A model generated the notes under the pieces. That model was given only the letters and a program-made list of their open reading frames with translations. It did no database searches and had not been told where the DNA came from. Position numbers and translations under genes: made by a program. Of a DNA stretch of 64,000 bases, positions 45,371-56,415 are shown piece after piece; position 1 is the first letter of the stretch; every line of letters begins with the position of its first letter. Where the stretch lies: positions 8,367,850-8,431,849 of the forward strand of contig NC_083602.1 of the NCBI RefSeq assembly GCF_029168945.1. The letters are read 5' to 3'. Origin of the DNA: Cannabis sativa (taxonomy: Eukaryota; Streptophyta; Magnoliopsida; Rosales; Cannabaceae).

Positions 45371-47404
45371 TGTAATATCCCAGAAAATAAATAATATTTA
45401 AATGGACCTATTTTATTAAATATGTAATTACTTGGAAAATGAAGTAGGATTATGATCTTACTTAGGTAAATTGTTGAGAAATTATTTAATGAAATACGTT
45501 ATTTTCAGTCTTGAATTGTGGAAATTTAGCTATGTGGTTAGCAATGTCACGACATTAAATGAAAGAATTATATTGAGAATATCCCGGATTAAGTTAGAAT
45601 TTTATTAGAATGTCGGATTGGGGAATTAGTAAAATTACCAAAATGCCCCTAGGGTTTCTTTTAAAAAAAAAAAAAAATTTATTTATTTGTGAGAGGGGTA
45701 AAGTAGGAATTCAAGAAAATATTTTTTTGACTTTTCTTTTCTTTTCTTTGCTGCTGCCTTTTGTTATAAAAGGAAGGAAATTTTTTTAAAAAAAAAAAGA
45801 AATCAAAGCATTTTAAAAAGGAAGAAAAGCTTCCTTCCAAGACAAGTAACCAAATTTTCTCAACCTTCTTCTCTTCTTCCTTCGAGCAAACTGAACCAAA
45901 TTTCTGTAGGGATTGTTTTGCTTCAGCCAACATCAATTTTCAGAGCTAAACTCCATCTCCAAGTTAACCTTGCACCCTAGGTAAGTTCATCCTTTTAGTT
46001 TTGGTGTTTTCTTAGGTTTTCAAGCTAGGTTTTGTTACTTTTTTGAAAATTTTCAAAGCTGTAGGTTTAGAGTAGGTGTAGGTTTGTTATCCAAGTTAAA
46101 TAAGGTCTGTTAATGCATGTTTGGATTGAATTCATGGCTGTTGGGATTGATTGGTGAGTGAGAAAGCTAAAAGAAACTTGATTTCTTCACTTGAGTGTGT
46201 GATTTCAAGCTAAAGATTGAACCATTGTGTTTTGCAGCTTAGGTTATGTCATATGTATGTTAATAACCGTTTCCGGAAAGTTTGGATAGGTTTGGAGTGG
46301 GTTTTGGTTCGATTTTGGTGAAAAGGAACTTTGTTCTCGAGTCCGCGTAAGGCCGACCTGATGGGTTCGTATACCGTAACCTGGCCGACCTGGCCGTCAG
46401 GGAGAATTTCTTCGGGTTTGTTTTATGTTCGCTTTTGGACCTCGGGAGTTGTGTACTATCCGTTTTAAATTAAATATGGGATGCTTGACCTAAATTAGGT
46501 TGTCGGGAGTTAGGTTACATTTGATTTCTAAATTAGGGTTTTAATCCGAATATTATGTCGAGGTATTTATTGTGTTTCAATTGTCGTGACATAGACCGGA
46601 TTGCCTAGCTTGTTTTTCCACCCGTGCCCGCCATATTCTCGACTTTCGAATTAAGGTAAGAAAAGTGGTAAGCACCGTATGTTTTTAAAAATCAATGAAT
46701 GAATGGAGGTGATTTTGATTATTAACATGATGTTGATTAAAGCTTATTAAGCTGTTTATTACCTAGTGGTTGAAACTATTATTACCGTTATGAGTAATTA
46801 CTCATGAAACCGCTAAGGTTTCTTACTTATCGTTTGCGTTATCGGCAACGATAAGTGATATTATTCAAATTTCGTATGTAACGAGTGGTAAAAGTGGTAC
46901 TTTATTAAGTACTGTGAATGTATGATGTTTAAGGAAATGCTTATTATTATCGAATAAAGGAGTAAACATAATGGCATGAGAATAAGTTGTTAATCATTTT
47001 CTTTCAATTATTGTTTTAGTCACTTTCGCCGAGTCTTCGTGACTCACCGGTGCTTTATGGTGCAGGTAAAGGAAAAGCTAAAGTCGAACAACCATGAGTT
47101 ATGGTCACAAGAAGAATGTACATACCACTCGCAGTGTTTACGACAGATGCTCTATTTTGATTGTATTTTGGAAAATATAAAGTTTACGTTGTAAAATACT
47201 TTGAAACCAGCTTTGTAAATATTTTGGAAACAGGGGACCCCATAAATCATGTTACTTATCTTTTGTTAAATAGTTTAAAGGTTGAGTTTTAACTATCAAA
47301 ATTTTTAATTACCCACACTTTTAGTATAATTACATCTTATATAATTATTGGTATTTTAAATAAAGTGCACACACACGTGGCGTCCCCGTCGGACAGGCGT
47401 TACA
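45371..47404 (+). mobile_element. Element D2 5' LTR
   Basis: Begins TGTAATATCCCAGAAAATAA and ends GGACAGGCGTTACA, 2,034 bp. It includes an A-rich stretch and a possible splice donor (CCCTAGGTAAGTTC, about 45976-45990). Towards the end there is a conserved GAGTC-TTCGT-GACTC stem-loop (47031-47045), followed by GGTGCAGGTAAAGGAAAAGC. Minus-strand open frame 45679-45936 is antisense and Lys/Phe-rich, not a gene. Confidence 0.95.
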
Positions 47405-47407
47405 ACA

Positions 47408-47422
47408 TGGTATCGAGCCGCC
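47408..47422 (+). promoter_or_regulatory. Element D2 primer-binding site (damaged)
   Basis: TGGTATCGAGCCGCC begins three bases after the LTR. The expected Met-tRNA-type site is TGGTATCAGAGCC; here one A of the TCAGAG core is missing. It may be a real deletion or one of the many suspicious indels in this element. Confidence 0.75.
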
Positions 47423-47640
47423 AAGGTTTTTAGATCCCGAAGACCGGTTTGATATGTACATTGGTCGCAAGGACCTGATCGACTCATGGTTTAGTAAGTT
47501 TTAAGTTATAAGATAGTTTGCTAATTTTCTCGATTACTCGATTACCCGAATTATGTCGATATCGAATGTCATGGGAAGGATTATAATATATGGAAATACT
47601 TATCGCATTATTACTTGGAATGTGATCGCAGTGTATAGTT

Positions 47641-48800
47641 ATGCACCCAAGGCGGATCGGTAGGGGTGCTCGCGAGCCTAGTCGGGCTCGTGGCCGCCGT
47701 GAGGGAGAGAACCCTTTACCGCCACCTAATCGGGAACGCTTATATGCCGCTATGCAAGAAACTATTCTACAGTTAGGTGAACAACCGCAGGGTAAGAACA
47801 GCCGAGCCGAGCTCACCGCTCTAAATCGAATCTCCGATCCTCCGCACCTCAGCAGTAGTGCCACCTGGATGCGGTGAAATCGTTTGGAACCATTATATGA
47901 ACGGCTCTGTGCGAACCCGCCAAAGGTTCGAGGGTGGTGCCGATCCACTCAGCAGCAATGGATGAGTATGATAACATCCATTTTCGATTTTATGCGAGTC
48001 AAGATAATGACCGGCCGTGTGTGCTACCTATATGCTACGAGATGATGCCCGTATTTGGTGGGAGATTGTATCTCGTGGCCATGATCCGAGTAATATGACC
48101 TCGGGAAACTTTTCGGCCTTATTTTTCGAGAAGTATTATAACGAGTCTATTAAGGCAAGAAAGGCAAGAAGAGTTTATACGTTAACCTGTGGTAGTATGA
48201 TCGTGACAGAGTAATGCTACTAAGTTTGATCGATCGGCAAAGTTTGCCTCGTATGAGGTGGCTACTCGAAGCCGCTAGAAAAGCCAAGTTTATTCTGGGG
48301 TCGGATGAACACATCGCCCGTGATGTGATTGTTTCTAAACAACCAGGGGTTGCCCGAACTTATGCTCGGATATTGAGTTGGCTTTAGTTTCCGAGGGTGC
48401 AGAGGCTCGATACGAAAGAAAAATATTGCCGAAGAGATTCATGGAAACAATCAAGAAGCCGGTTCGGAGTAGGGTACTGATCTTGGTGACCGCAGAAAGA
48501 CCTAGTGAAACATCGCCAGCTTGTGCCCAAACAAAAGATTCCGTGGTAATCAAGGTTTCCGTCGTAAGGGGAATGAAAACTCGGCGGACTTTTCCCGAAT
48601 GTCCAAGGTGTAAAAGGCATCACCGGGCGAGTGTCGCCAGGGCCTCGTTTCCACCGTGGAATGGTGGGTCATATGAAGAGAAATTGTCCACAATTGCTAC
48701 TAGCAGCAAAGAAGGATGATACACCCGCTCCCGCTCGAGTGTTTGTCATGACTCAAGCCGAGGCCGATGCCGGTCCATCTATCGTGACAGTCGCCTTTCG
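47641..48800 (+). pseudogene. Element D2 gag (many frameshifts)
   Basis: Starts with a basic N-terminus (IGRGAREPSRARGRREGENP) and RERLYAAMQETILQLGEQ (47641-47877). The core appears at 48017-48214 as YMLRDDARIWWEIVSRGHDP and FSALFFEKYYNESIKARKAR. Zinc-knuckle remains lie near 48600-48690, where CPRCKRHH is followed out of frame by KRNCPQLLLAAKKDD. The element A counterpart is readable in two frames; here at least five are needed. Confidence 0.8.
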
Positions 48801-48814
48801 TTGCCGGTACTTTA

Positions 48815-49170
48815 TTGATTGTATTAATTGATTCTCGTGCGACGCATTCTTATATTTCAAGTAGACACGATGTACCGAATAAACCTAGTGATGTGCTTTC
48901 TAGAGGTTTTGAACCTCGTTGCCTACCGGGGAGTTGGTTATCTCCAACAGGGTTCGATCCTTCCAAAGGTTGCTCGTGGAAGGAAGAGAGTTATCGCTTG
49001 ATCTCGACAGAATTAAATCCGGAGGATTTTGATGTTATTGGGGATGGATTGGCTTGCTAAATACAACGCCACCATTGATTGTAAAAGAAAGATGGTAACT
49101 TTTCACTCGAGGGCGAGGACCCTTTGTATTTGTGGGTAAGATGCAAGGATCTCGATTCCCTTAATTTCAA
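48815..49170 (+). pseudogene. Element D2 aspartic protease (broken)
   Basis: IVLIDSRATHSYISSRH contains the box DSRATHS, where the family has DSGATHS (Gly to Arg). Element A and Athila B show Arg at the same Gly, an identical type of change (GGA to AGA/CGA) in three elements. Later LNPEDFDVIGDGLA is a frame-damaged form of the usual D.ILGMDWL. The frame is lost after 49060. Confidence 0.8.
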
Positions 49171-49299
49171 TTTCTTAAGGCAAGGGATTTGTTTGTGAAG
49201 TGGTGCATTGGTTTCCCGGCAAGTGTTGTGGATATTTCAGTGGAACCACTCAGCGGACCTGAGCATGTCCCGCAGTTCGAGAATTTCCGGATGTGTTCC

Positions 49300-50030
49300 C
49301 TGCAAGAGTTACTGTGGTTGCCACCAAAACGTGAAATTGATTTTGAGATTGATTTAATACTGAGCCGAGCTCCGTATCGAAAGCTCCCTACAGATGGCAC
49401 CCGCAGAGCCGAAAGAGTTAAAAGTTCAATTACGTGGGATGATGGATTTAAAATTTACTAGACCTAAGTACTTTCACCTCGGGGTGCACCGCTTTGTTTC
49501 AGTGAAAAAGAAAGATGGAACATTACGAATGTGTATAGATTATCTGGAGTTAAACAAATTAACAAAGTGAAGAACAAGTACCCTCCTCGCCAAGAATAGA
49601 TGATTTATTTGATCGGCGGTGGTAAAACTGCCTTTTCTAAGATTGATCTTCGATCCGGTTATTACCAACCGAGGATTCGAGAGGAGGATATTCCCAAGAT
49701 GCCTTTTCTGGACCCTAAACATGGTCATTATGAATTCTTGGTAATGTCCTTTCTGATTAACAAATGCCCCTAAGCAAAGATTTATGGATTTGATGAACCG
49801 AGTGTTCAAAGATTTTCCGGATGATTTTGTTATTGTCTTTATCGATGATATTCTAATTTATTCGTATTCTAAGAGACTCACGAAAGACATCTTAGAATGG
49901 TATTACAACGTCTCAAAGAGCATAACCTGTATGCCAAGTTTAAGAAATGTGAATTTTGGTTACCTCAGTGAGTTTCTTGGGGCATGTGGTGAGTAAAGAT
50001 GGTATTTTAAAGTGGATCCAAGAAGATTGA
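49300..50030 (+). pseudogene. Element D2 reverse transcriptase (broken)
   Basis: Readable in pieces: FVSVKKKDGTLRMCIDYLEL (about 49495-49555), [20 protein letters not shown] (about 49630-49690), [11 protein letters not shown], then [20 protein letters not shown] (from 49784) and the catalytic FIDDILIYS. The order matches element A. Small insertions and deletions change the frame about every 50-100 bases. Confidence 0.85.
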
Positions 50031-50690
50031 AGCAAGGCGTGGATCGGCCTCGACCTAAGTCAAGAATCGAAGTTAGAAGTTTCGGGGTTACAGGTGGTAT
50101 TACCGAAGATTTGCCGAGGGCTTTGCAAAGATTTCTACGCCTTTAACTGAGTCGACCCGAAAGAATTGTAAGTTTGTTCGACCGACAAGTGTGAAGGTAG
50201 TTTCCGTGAATTGAAGCAAAGGTTGATTACCGCTCCCGTGCTAACCTTACCAAAAGGTGACGAAAAGTTTGTGATTTATCGTGATGCGTCCAAACAAGGG
50301 TTAGGTTGTGTTCTTATGCAATCGTGGAAAGTGATTGCTTATGCATCCAGCAATTGAAGGAGTATGAGCAACGATATCCTACCCATGATATTGAATTAGC
50401 AAATGTTGTCTTTGCACTAAAAGTTTGGCGTCACTATCCGTACTATGGGGAGAAGTGTGAAATTTATACGTATCACAAAAGCCTCAAGTACTTTTTCACT
50501 CGAAGGATTTAAATATGAGACAACGACGATGGTTAACCGGTCAAGGATTATGACTGCGAGATTCTCTACCACCCCGGTAAAGCAAATGTGGTAGCGGATG
50601 CTCTAAGTCCTGGAAAGGACCAGGGCAAGTTTGTGAACTAAAGGAAATCTCGTACCAAGTTGGCCGAGGATATGACGAGAGCTGAATTGA
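50031..50690 (+). pseudogene. Element D2 RNase H (broken)
   Basis: The connection region survives as YYRRFAEGFAK-like wording across frames at 50090-50140, followed by [16 protein letters not shown]. The Glu region is at 50360-50420 ([20 protein letters not shown]) and the second Asp region reads [12 protein letters not shown], so the expected YTDHKS has Asp changed to Tyr. The end is visible as IYHPGKANVVADALS near 50560-50605. Confidence 0.8.
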
Positions 50691-52170
50691 ATTTGTAATT
50701 GGAAAACTTGCTAATATCACTATACAATCTAATCTATTGGAAAGAATTAGAGTAGCCCAACAAGGTGACTCGAGCTACATGGACATAAGGAGAGGTTAGA
50801 GGCCGGATTGGCAAGAGACTTTTCATGCTTATCCGATGGGTTGTTGCGATACAAAAACAGACCGTGTACCGGTTGACAAAGAAATCGACAAGAGATTCTT
50901 GATGAATCTCATACTACACCGTACTCCTTACACCCGGAACAACCAAGATGTATCATGATGTGAAAGCTTTATACCGGTGGCCGGCATGAAGAGGGATATT
51001 GTTGAATATGTGTCAAAATGCTTAACTCCGTCAACAAATTAAAGCAGAACACCAAAGGCCTACAGTGTTTGCTTCAACCTCTAAAGATTCCCGAATGGAA
51101 ATGGGAAGACATCACCATGGATTTTGTGGTGGGATTACCTGCACGTAGGGGTATTATGATTCTATTTGGGTGATAGTGGATCGATATACGAAGTCTCGCT
51201 CACTTTCTCCTGGGTGAGGACAACGTATACAAAGGGATCAATATGCCGATTTGTATATTAAGGAAATAGTTCGACTTCATGGTGCCCCAAAGTCGATAGT
51301 TTCGCATCGAGATCCAAAATTTACATCCAAGTTCCGGGAAGTTTACAAAGAAGCAATGGGTACTAAGTTGAGATTCAAGATGCCTTTTCATCCTCAAACC
51401 GATGGTCAATCCGAAAGAACTATTCAGATACTCGAGGATATGTCGAGGGCATGTATAATGGACTTTGAAGGTTCTGGAACAAGTACCTACCTCTCGATTG
51501 AATTTTCTTATAACAATAGTTATCGTAGTACCATTGGCATGGTCCGTGCATGAGATGCTTTATGGAAGGAAATGTCGATCACCTATTCACCGGGATGAGG
51601 GCCGGTGAACGTAGGTATCTTCGGACCCGAAGCCGTCCAAAGAACGAGCGAGGCTATTGAGAAGATTCGAGCTCGTATGCTTGCTTCCCAAAGTAGACAA
51701 AGCTACGCGATCCAAAGCGTAGATGTTGAATCAAGTTGGGGATTTGGTTTTTCTTCGGTGTCCCCAATGAAGGGAATTCGAAGGTTCGGGAAGAAGGGAA
51801 AGTTGGAGTCCCGCATTTATTGGTCCATTTGAGATTCTTGAGAAAGTAGGTCGCAGCTTATCTGCTAGCTCTACCTCCCGCCTTATCTCGGGGTTCATAA
51901 TGTGTTTCATGTCTCGATGCTTCTAAATATGTATCCGATACAACTCATATCTTAAGTTATGAAGACATTGAGCTTCAAACCGACCCGTCATATGAAGAAC
52001 AACCAAGACATGCATCTTAGACAGGAAAGAAAAGGTGTTGCGAAACAAGACTATTCCACTAGTCAACGTGTTGTGGCGAATAGCAAAGTTGAAGAAGCGA
52101 CTTGGGGAATTAGAGTCGCATGCGGGAGTTGTATCCCGAGCTTTTCGTGTAAATTTCGAGGACGAAATTC
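50691..52170 (+). pseudogene. Element D2 integrase and chromodomain (broken)
   Basis: Catalytic core at 51251-51553: KEIVRLHGAPKSIVSHRDPK, where the usual VSDRDPKF has Asp changed to His, then [20 protein letters not shown] with the catalytic Glu kept. The C-terminal domain is scattered at 51660-51850 (RARMLASQSRQSYA, SVSPMKGIRRFGKKGKL). The chromodomain is at 51960-52150 in several frames (SYEEQPRH-like, SKVEEATWGIRV). The end GRNSYVGG leads into the polypurine tract. Order and wording match element A. Confidence 0.85.
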
Positions 52171-52173
52171 CTA

Positions 52174-52187
52174 TGTTGGGGGATAGT
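52174..52187 (+). promoter_or_regulatory. Element D2 polypurine tract
   Basis: TGTTGGGGGATAGT lies directly before the 3' LTR start at 52188. The GGGGGA run is the expected primer for plus-strand synthesis. Confidence 0.8.
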
Positions 52188-54223
52188 TGTAATATCCCAG
52201 AAAATAAATAATATTTAAATGGACCTATTTTATTAAATATGTAATTACTTGGAAAATGAAGTAGGATTATGATCTTACTTAGGTAAATTGTTGAGAAATT
52301 ATTTAATGAAATACGTTATTTTGGGCCCGGTAATTGTGGAAATTTAGCTATGTGGTTAGCAATGTCACGACATTAAATGAAAGAATTATATTGAGAATAT
52401 CCCGGATTAAGTTAGAATTTTATTAGAATGTCGGATTGGGGAATTAGTAAAATTACCAAAATGCCCCTAGGGTTTCTTTTAAAAAAAAAAAATTTATTTA
52501 TTTGTGAGAGGGGTAAAGTAGGAATTCAAGAAAATATTTTTTTGACTTTTCTTTTCTTTTCTTTGCTGCTGCCTTTTGTTATAAAAGGAAGGAAATTTTT
52601 TTAAAAAAAAAAAGAAATCAAAGCATTTTAAAAAGGAAGAAAAGCTTCCTTCCAAGACAAGTAACCAAATTTTCTCAACCTTCTTCTCTTCTTCCTTCGA
52701 GCAACCGAACCTACCTCTGTAGGGATTGTTTTGCTTCAGCCAACATCAATTTTCAGAGCTAAACTCCATCTCCAAGTTAACCTTGCACCCTAGGTAAGTT
52801 CATCCTTTTAGTTTTGGTGTTTTCTTAGGTTTTCAAGCTAGGTTTTGTTACTTTTTTGAAAATTTTCAAAGCTGTAGGTTTAGAGTAGGTGTAGGTTTGT
52901 TATCCAAGTTAAATAAGGTCTGTTAATGCATGTTTGGATTGAATTCATGGCTGTTGGGATTGATTGGTGAGTGAGAAAGCTAAAAGAAACTTGATTTCTT
53001 CACTTGAGTGTGTGATTTCAAGCTAAAGATTGAACCATTGTGTTTTGCAGCTTAGGTTATGTCATATGTATGTTAATAAACTGTTCTGGAAAGTTTGGAT
53101 AGGTTTGGAGGGGTTTTGGTTCGATTTTGGTGAAAAGGAACTTTTGTTTCCCGAGAATCCTGGCCGACGCATGGGTTCGGGTATACGAACCTGCCGACCG
53201 GCCGTTCATAGGGAGAATTTCTTCGTTTGTTTTATGTTCAGGTTTTGACCCGGTGGAGTTGTGTACTATCCGTTTTAAATTAAATATGGGATGCTTGACC
53301 TAAATTAGGGTTGTCGGGAGTTAGGTTACATTTGATTTCTAAATTAGGGTTTTAATCCGAATATTATGTCGAGGTATTTATTGTGTTTCAATTGTCGTGA
53401 CATAGGACCGGATTGCCTAGCTTGTTTTTCCACCCGTGCCTGGCCATATTCTTGACTTCGAATTAAGGTAAGAAAAGTGGTAAGCACCGTATGTGGTTAA
53501 AAATCAATGAATGAATGGAGGTGATTTTGATTATTAACATGATGTTGATTAAAGCTTATTAAGCCTAGGTTATTACCTAGGGTTGGAAACGGTTATTACC
53601 GTTATGAGTAATTACTCATGAAACCGCGGTTAGGTTTCTTACTTATCGTTTGCGTTATCGGGCAACGATAGTGACATATTCAGCTCGTATGTAACGAGTG
53701 GTAAAAGTGGTACTTTATTAAGTACCAGGAATGTATGATGTTTAAGGAAATGCTTATTATTATCGAATAGTGAGTAAACATAATGGCATGAGAATAAGTT
53801 GTTAATCATTTTCTTTCAATTATTGTTTTAGTCACTTTCTTGCTGAGTCTTTGTGACTCACTGGTGCTTTATGGTGCAGGTAAAGGAAAAGCTAAAGTCG
53901 AACAACCATGAGTTATGGTCACAAAGAAGAATGTACATACCAAATGACAGTAGTTTAACATGTGATGCTCTATTTTGATTGTATTTTGGAAAATATAAAG
54001 TTTATGTTGTAAAATACTTTGAAACCAGTTTGTAAATATTTTGGAAACAGGGGGACCCCATAAATCATGTTACTTATCTTTTGTTAAATAGTTTAAAGGT
54101 TGAGTTTTAACTATCAAAATTTTTAATTACCCACACTTTTAGTATAATTACATCTTATATAATTATTGGTATTTTAAATAAAGTGCACACACACGTGGCG
54201 TCCCTGTTGGACAGGGCGTTACA
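52188..54223 (+). mobile_element. Element D2 3' LTR
   Basis: A 2,036-bp copy of 45371-47404, beginning TGTAATATCCCAGAAAATAA and ending GGACAGGGCGTTACA, followed by CATTT. The stem-loop is at 53845-53859 (GAGTC-TTTGT-GACTC). It differs from the 5' LTR mostly at clustered sites in GC-containing words. Confidence 0.95.
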
Positions 54224-54228
54224 CATTT

Positions 54229-55785
54229 AGTTTTTGGGCCTATTCAATTAATAACAGTTGTTCATTTTAAGGTTAAATTCCTCTCTTTTAGGCCTTGTGT
54301 GAGAGTTGAGAGCCATAGAAGTGGGTACGACATACTGAACCCAGCACCCACTCACATGAACCACCCCAATTGTGAAGGCCCATTTGCCTGATTTGAATAT
54401 CTGTACTAGGTTAATTAAATTAGTTTAACCTAATAAAATTGATTAGCAACATAATTAATTTCATTTATTTTGAAATTAATTTAAGAAAACCATAGTTATA
54501 AAGAAATTTATATTCTAAGCTAAACTATATGTATTTTCTTGTATTTAATTCAATATAGAATTATAACCATCTAGATTCTTTCTGAAGTTTAATTTAAAAT
54601 TTTCATTAAATATTCATATTTAAGTTGATATTTAGTTATTTATAACTAACCACCTTAAATCTGAATATCTTTTGGATTTAAAATTTCAAAATTAAGTTGA
54701 TGAATTTTAGGTATTGGTTATTAAGATTCTTTAGATATTTTTTAAGTTGATATTTTTTCAAATATTAACTTAAAATGGAATATTTTCAAATTAAGTGGTT
54801 ATAACTTAATTTTAATTTAATTAAATCTAATTTGAAAGATATTTAAGTTGATTTTTTTTTAGATTCTTCTAAAAATAACTTAAACAAGATATTTTCAAAT
54901 TTGTTCCATTATATTCGAATTTATTTTTCGAATTTAAATAATAATTGAAATTTAATTAAAGTTGATTTTTTATTTAAACCAACTTTAATTTGTAATTTTT
55001 CATTATTATAATATGGAACTTGTTCGATATTTATTCGAATTTAAATAATAATTGAAATTTAATTAAAGTTGATTTTTTATTTAAACCAACTTTAATTTGT
55101 AATTTTTCATTATTATAATATGGAACAGATGATTAAATAAAATACATATTTTTTTTAAATAATGAGCTTTAATCAAAAGATATTCGATCTCCATTGTTGG
55201 TCTTACAATAGTTAAATTTTTTCAATATAACCTCGAGACGCTAGACTTCGTCCCCCTATGGATGGTTATTCGTTGAACACTTTTAACACCGTAAGATTTC
55301 ATTTGATAAGTGTTTTGTGAGTTTTCGTCTCCATTAGACTCTCCCCTACGGTGACTACTTAGAGATAAACTCATAAAACATGAAACAATGGTGGAAGCTC
55401 ATAAAATGAGAATAACCTTGACTCTCGCCTACCGGGACAACGTTGGATTCTCATTTTGATCGAATAAAAGGTTGCTAAAATGTTTAATTTTAGATGAGCT
55501 GACTACTCTATTCAACTAATGTCATCTTTGACTCTCGCCTACCGGGACACTGTATTTCATTATGTTGGAAACCTTGGAAAATAAATTATGTTAGATTTAG
55601 TGTTTTTATAACATATGTGATTATTTGTTATTTTCTGAACTTGTGTATGAATTTGAACCAAAACCTTACTTCTGTTTTATTGATGTGTTGTAGTGCCAAT
55701 AACCCTCTTCCCATTCCACTCCTAGTTAATATCTTAGCAATTGAATTTGAAGTTATAAACTCCTTGTCAGAGTAATACTTCACAT
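54229..55785 (+). other. Element D leader, second part, with hairpin array and repeated motif
   Basis: Non-coding continuation of the leader after D2. Five hairpins follow each other at 101-123 bp spacing: 54618-54660, 54741-54774, 54842-54884, 54954-54990 and 55061-55097. The last two belong to a 107-bp tandem duplication (54913-55019 and 55020-55126). CTCTCGCCTACCGGGACA occurs at 55422 and 55532. From 55690 the sequence becomes more balanced and leads into the protease frame. A gag gene would be expected here, and none is visible in any frame. Confidence 0.75.
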
Positions 55786-56415
55786 ATGCTCATGATGGAC
55801 TTTAAATTCCAGAAAGCAGGTAAGCTGGAAATTGTTCACTCTGAAGAGCAAATAGTTCACAACTCCATAAATCCTACTACTTCAAGCTTAGTTGAGAAGA
55901 TAAGAGAAAGTGATTCCACTTCCTCAAGTTATACTTCACAACAAATTGTACAATCAAGAACAACAAATCACAAACGAATAAGCAGTAATGCTTTAGTCTT
56001 CGAATCATGTGTGTTAGAGAATGATAAATCCATTTGGATTCTTGATTCTGGGTCTACAAACCATGTAAGTTGTTCATTGCAATTGCTTGAGAATTGGAAT
56101 TATTTGAAATCCGGAGAGTTGAAACTTAAAGTTGGTAATGGCAAAATGGTTTCGGTTAGAGCTAGAGGAAAAGCGAAACTCAAGTTTCAAAACAGAATTT
56201 TGGAATTAGACAATGTCTTATACATTCCAAATTTCAGTAGAAACTTGGTTTCTGTTTCATGCTTACAATTGCAACAATACAAATTAGATTTTTCGAGTTC
56301 TGGTTCTACCATTTCTCGAAATGACATTCAAATTTGTGTTGCATCCATGGAACAGGGGCTTATGTTCTTAGACCAGAAACACCATTTGCCCTACATAACG
56401 AACTTTTCAAAGTAG
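55786..56415 (+). pseudogene. Element D protease region
   Basis: A 209-codon frame. Residues about 75-85 read SIWILDSGSTNHVS, the copia aspartic protease box with catalytic Asp intact, followed by LKVGNGKMVSVRARGKAKLK and LDNVLYIPNFSRNLVSVSCL, typical of copia protease and the lead into integrase. The upstream 70 residues are Ser/Thr-rich and contain no zinc knuckle. A one-base shift near 56357 moves the downstream integrase into another frame, so this is the first part of a broken polyprotein. The start ATG is nominal. Confidence 0.88.

Larger units (their letters stand above)
45371..54223 (+). mobile_element. Element D2: chromovirus Ty3/gypsy inserted in the copia D leader
   Basis: LTRs at 45371-47404 and 52188-54223, with CATTT duplicated at 45366-45370 and 54224-54228. 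Internal DNA (4.8 kb) follows chromovirus order: gag, PR, RT, RH, INT, chromodomain. The LTRs are identical over stretches of hundreds of bases, which implies a young insertion, yet pol is shattered into about 20 short frames. See the finding on possible sequence error. Confidence 0.94.

Noticed and set aside
45679..45936. 85-codon minus-strand frame in the D2 5' LTR
   Set aside because: Lys/Phe-rich translation of A/T runs; antisense to the LTR and disrupted in the other LTR.
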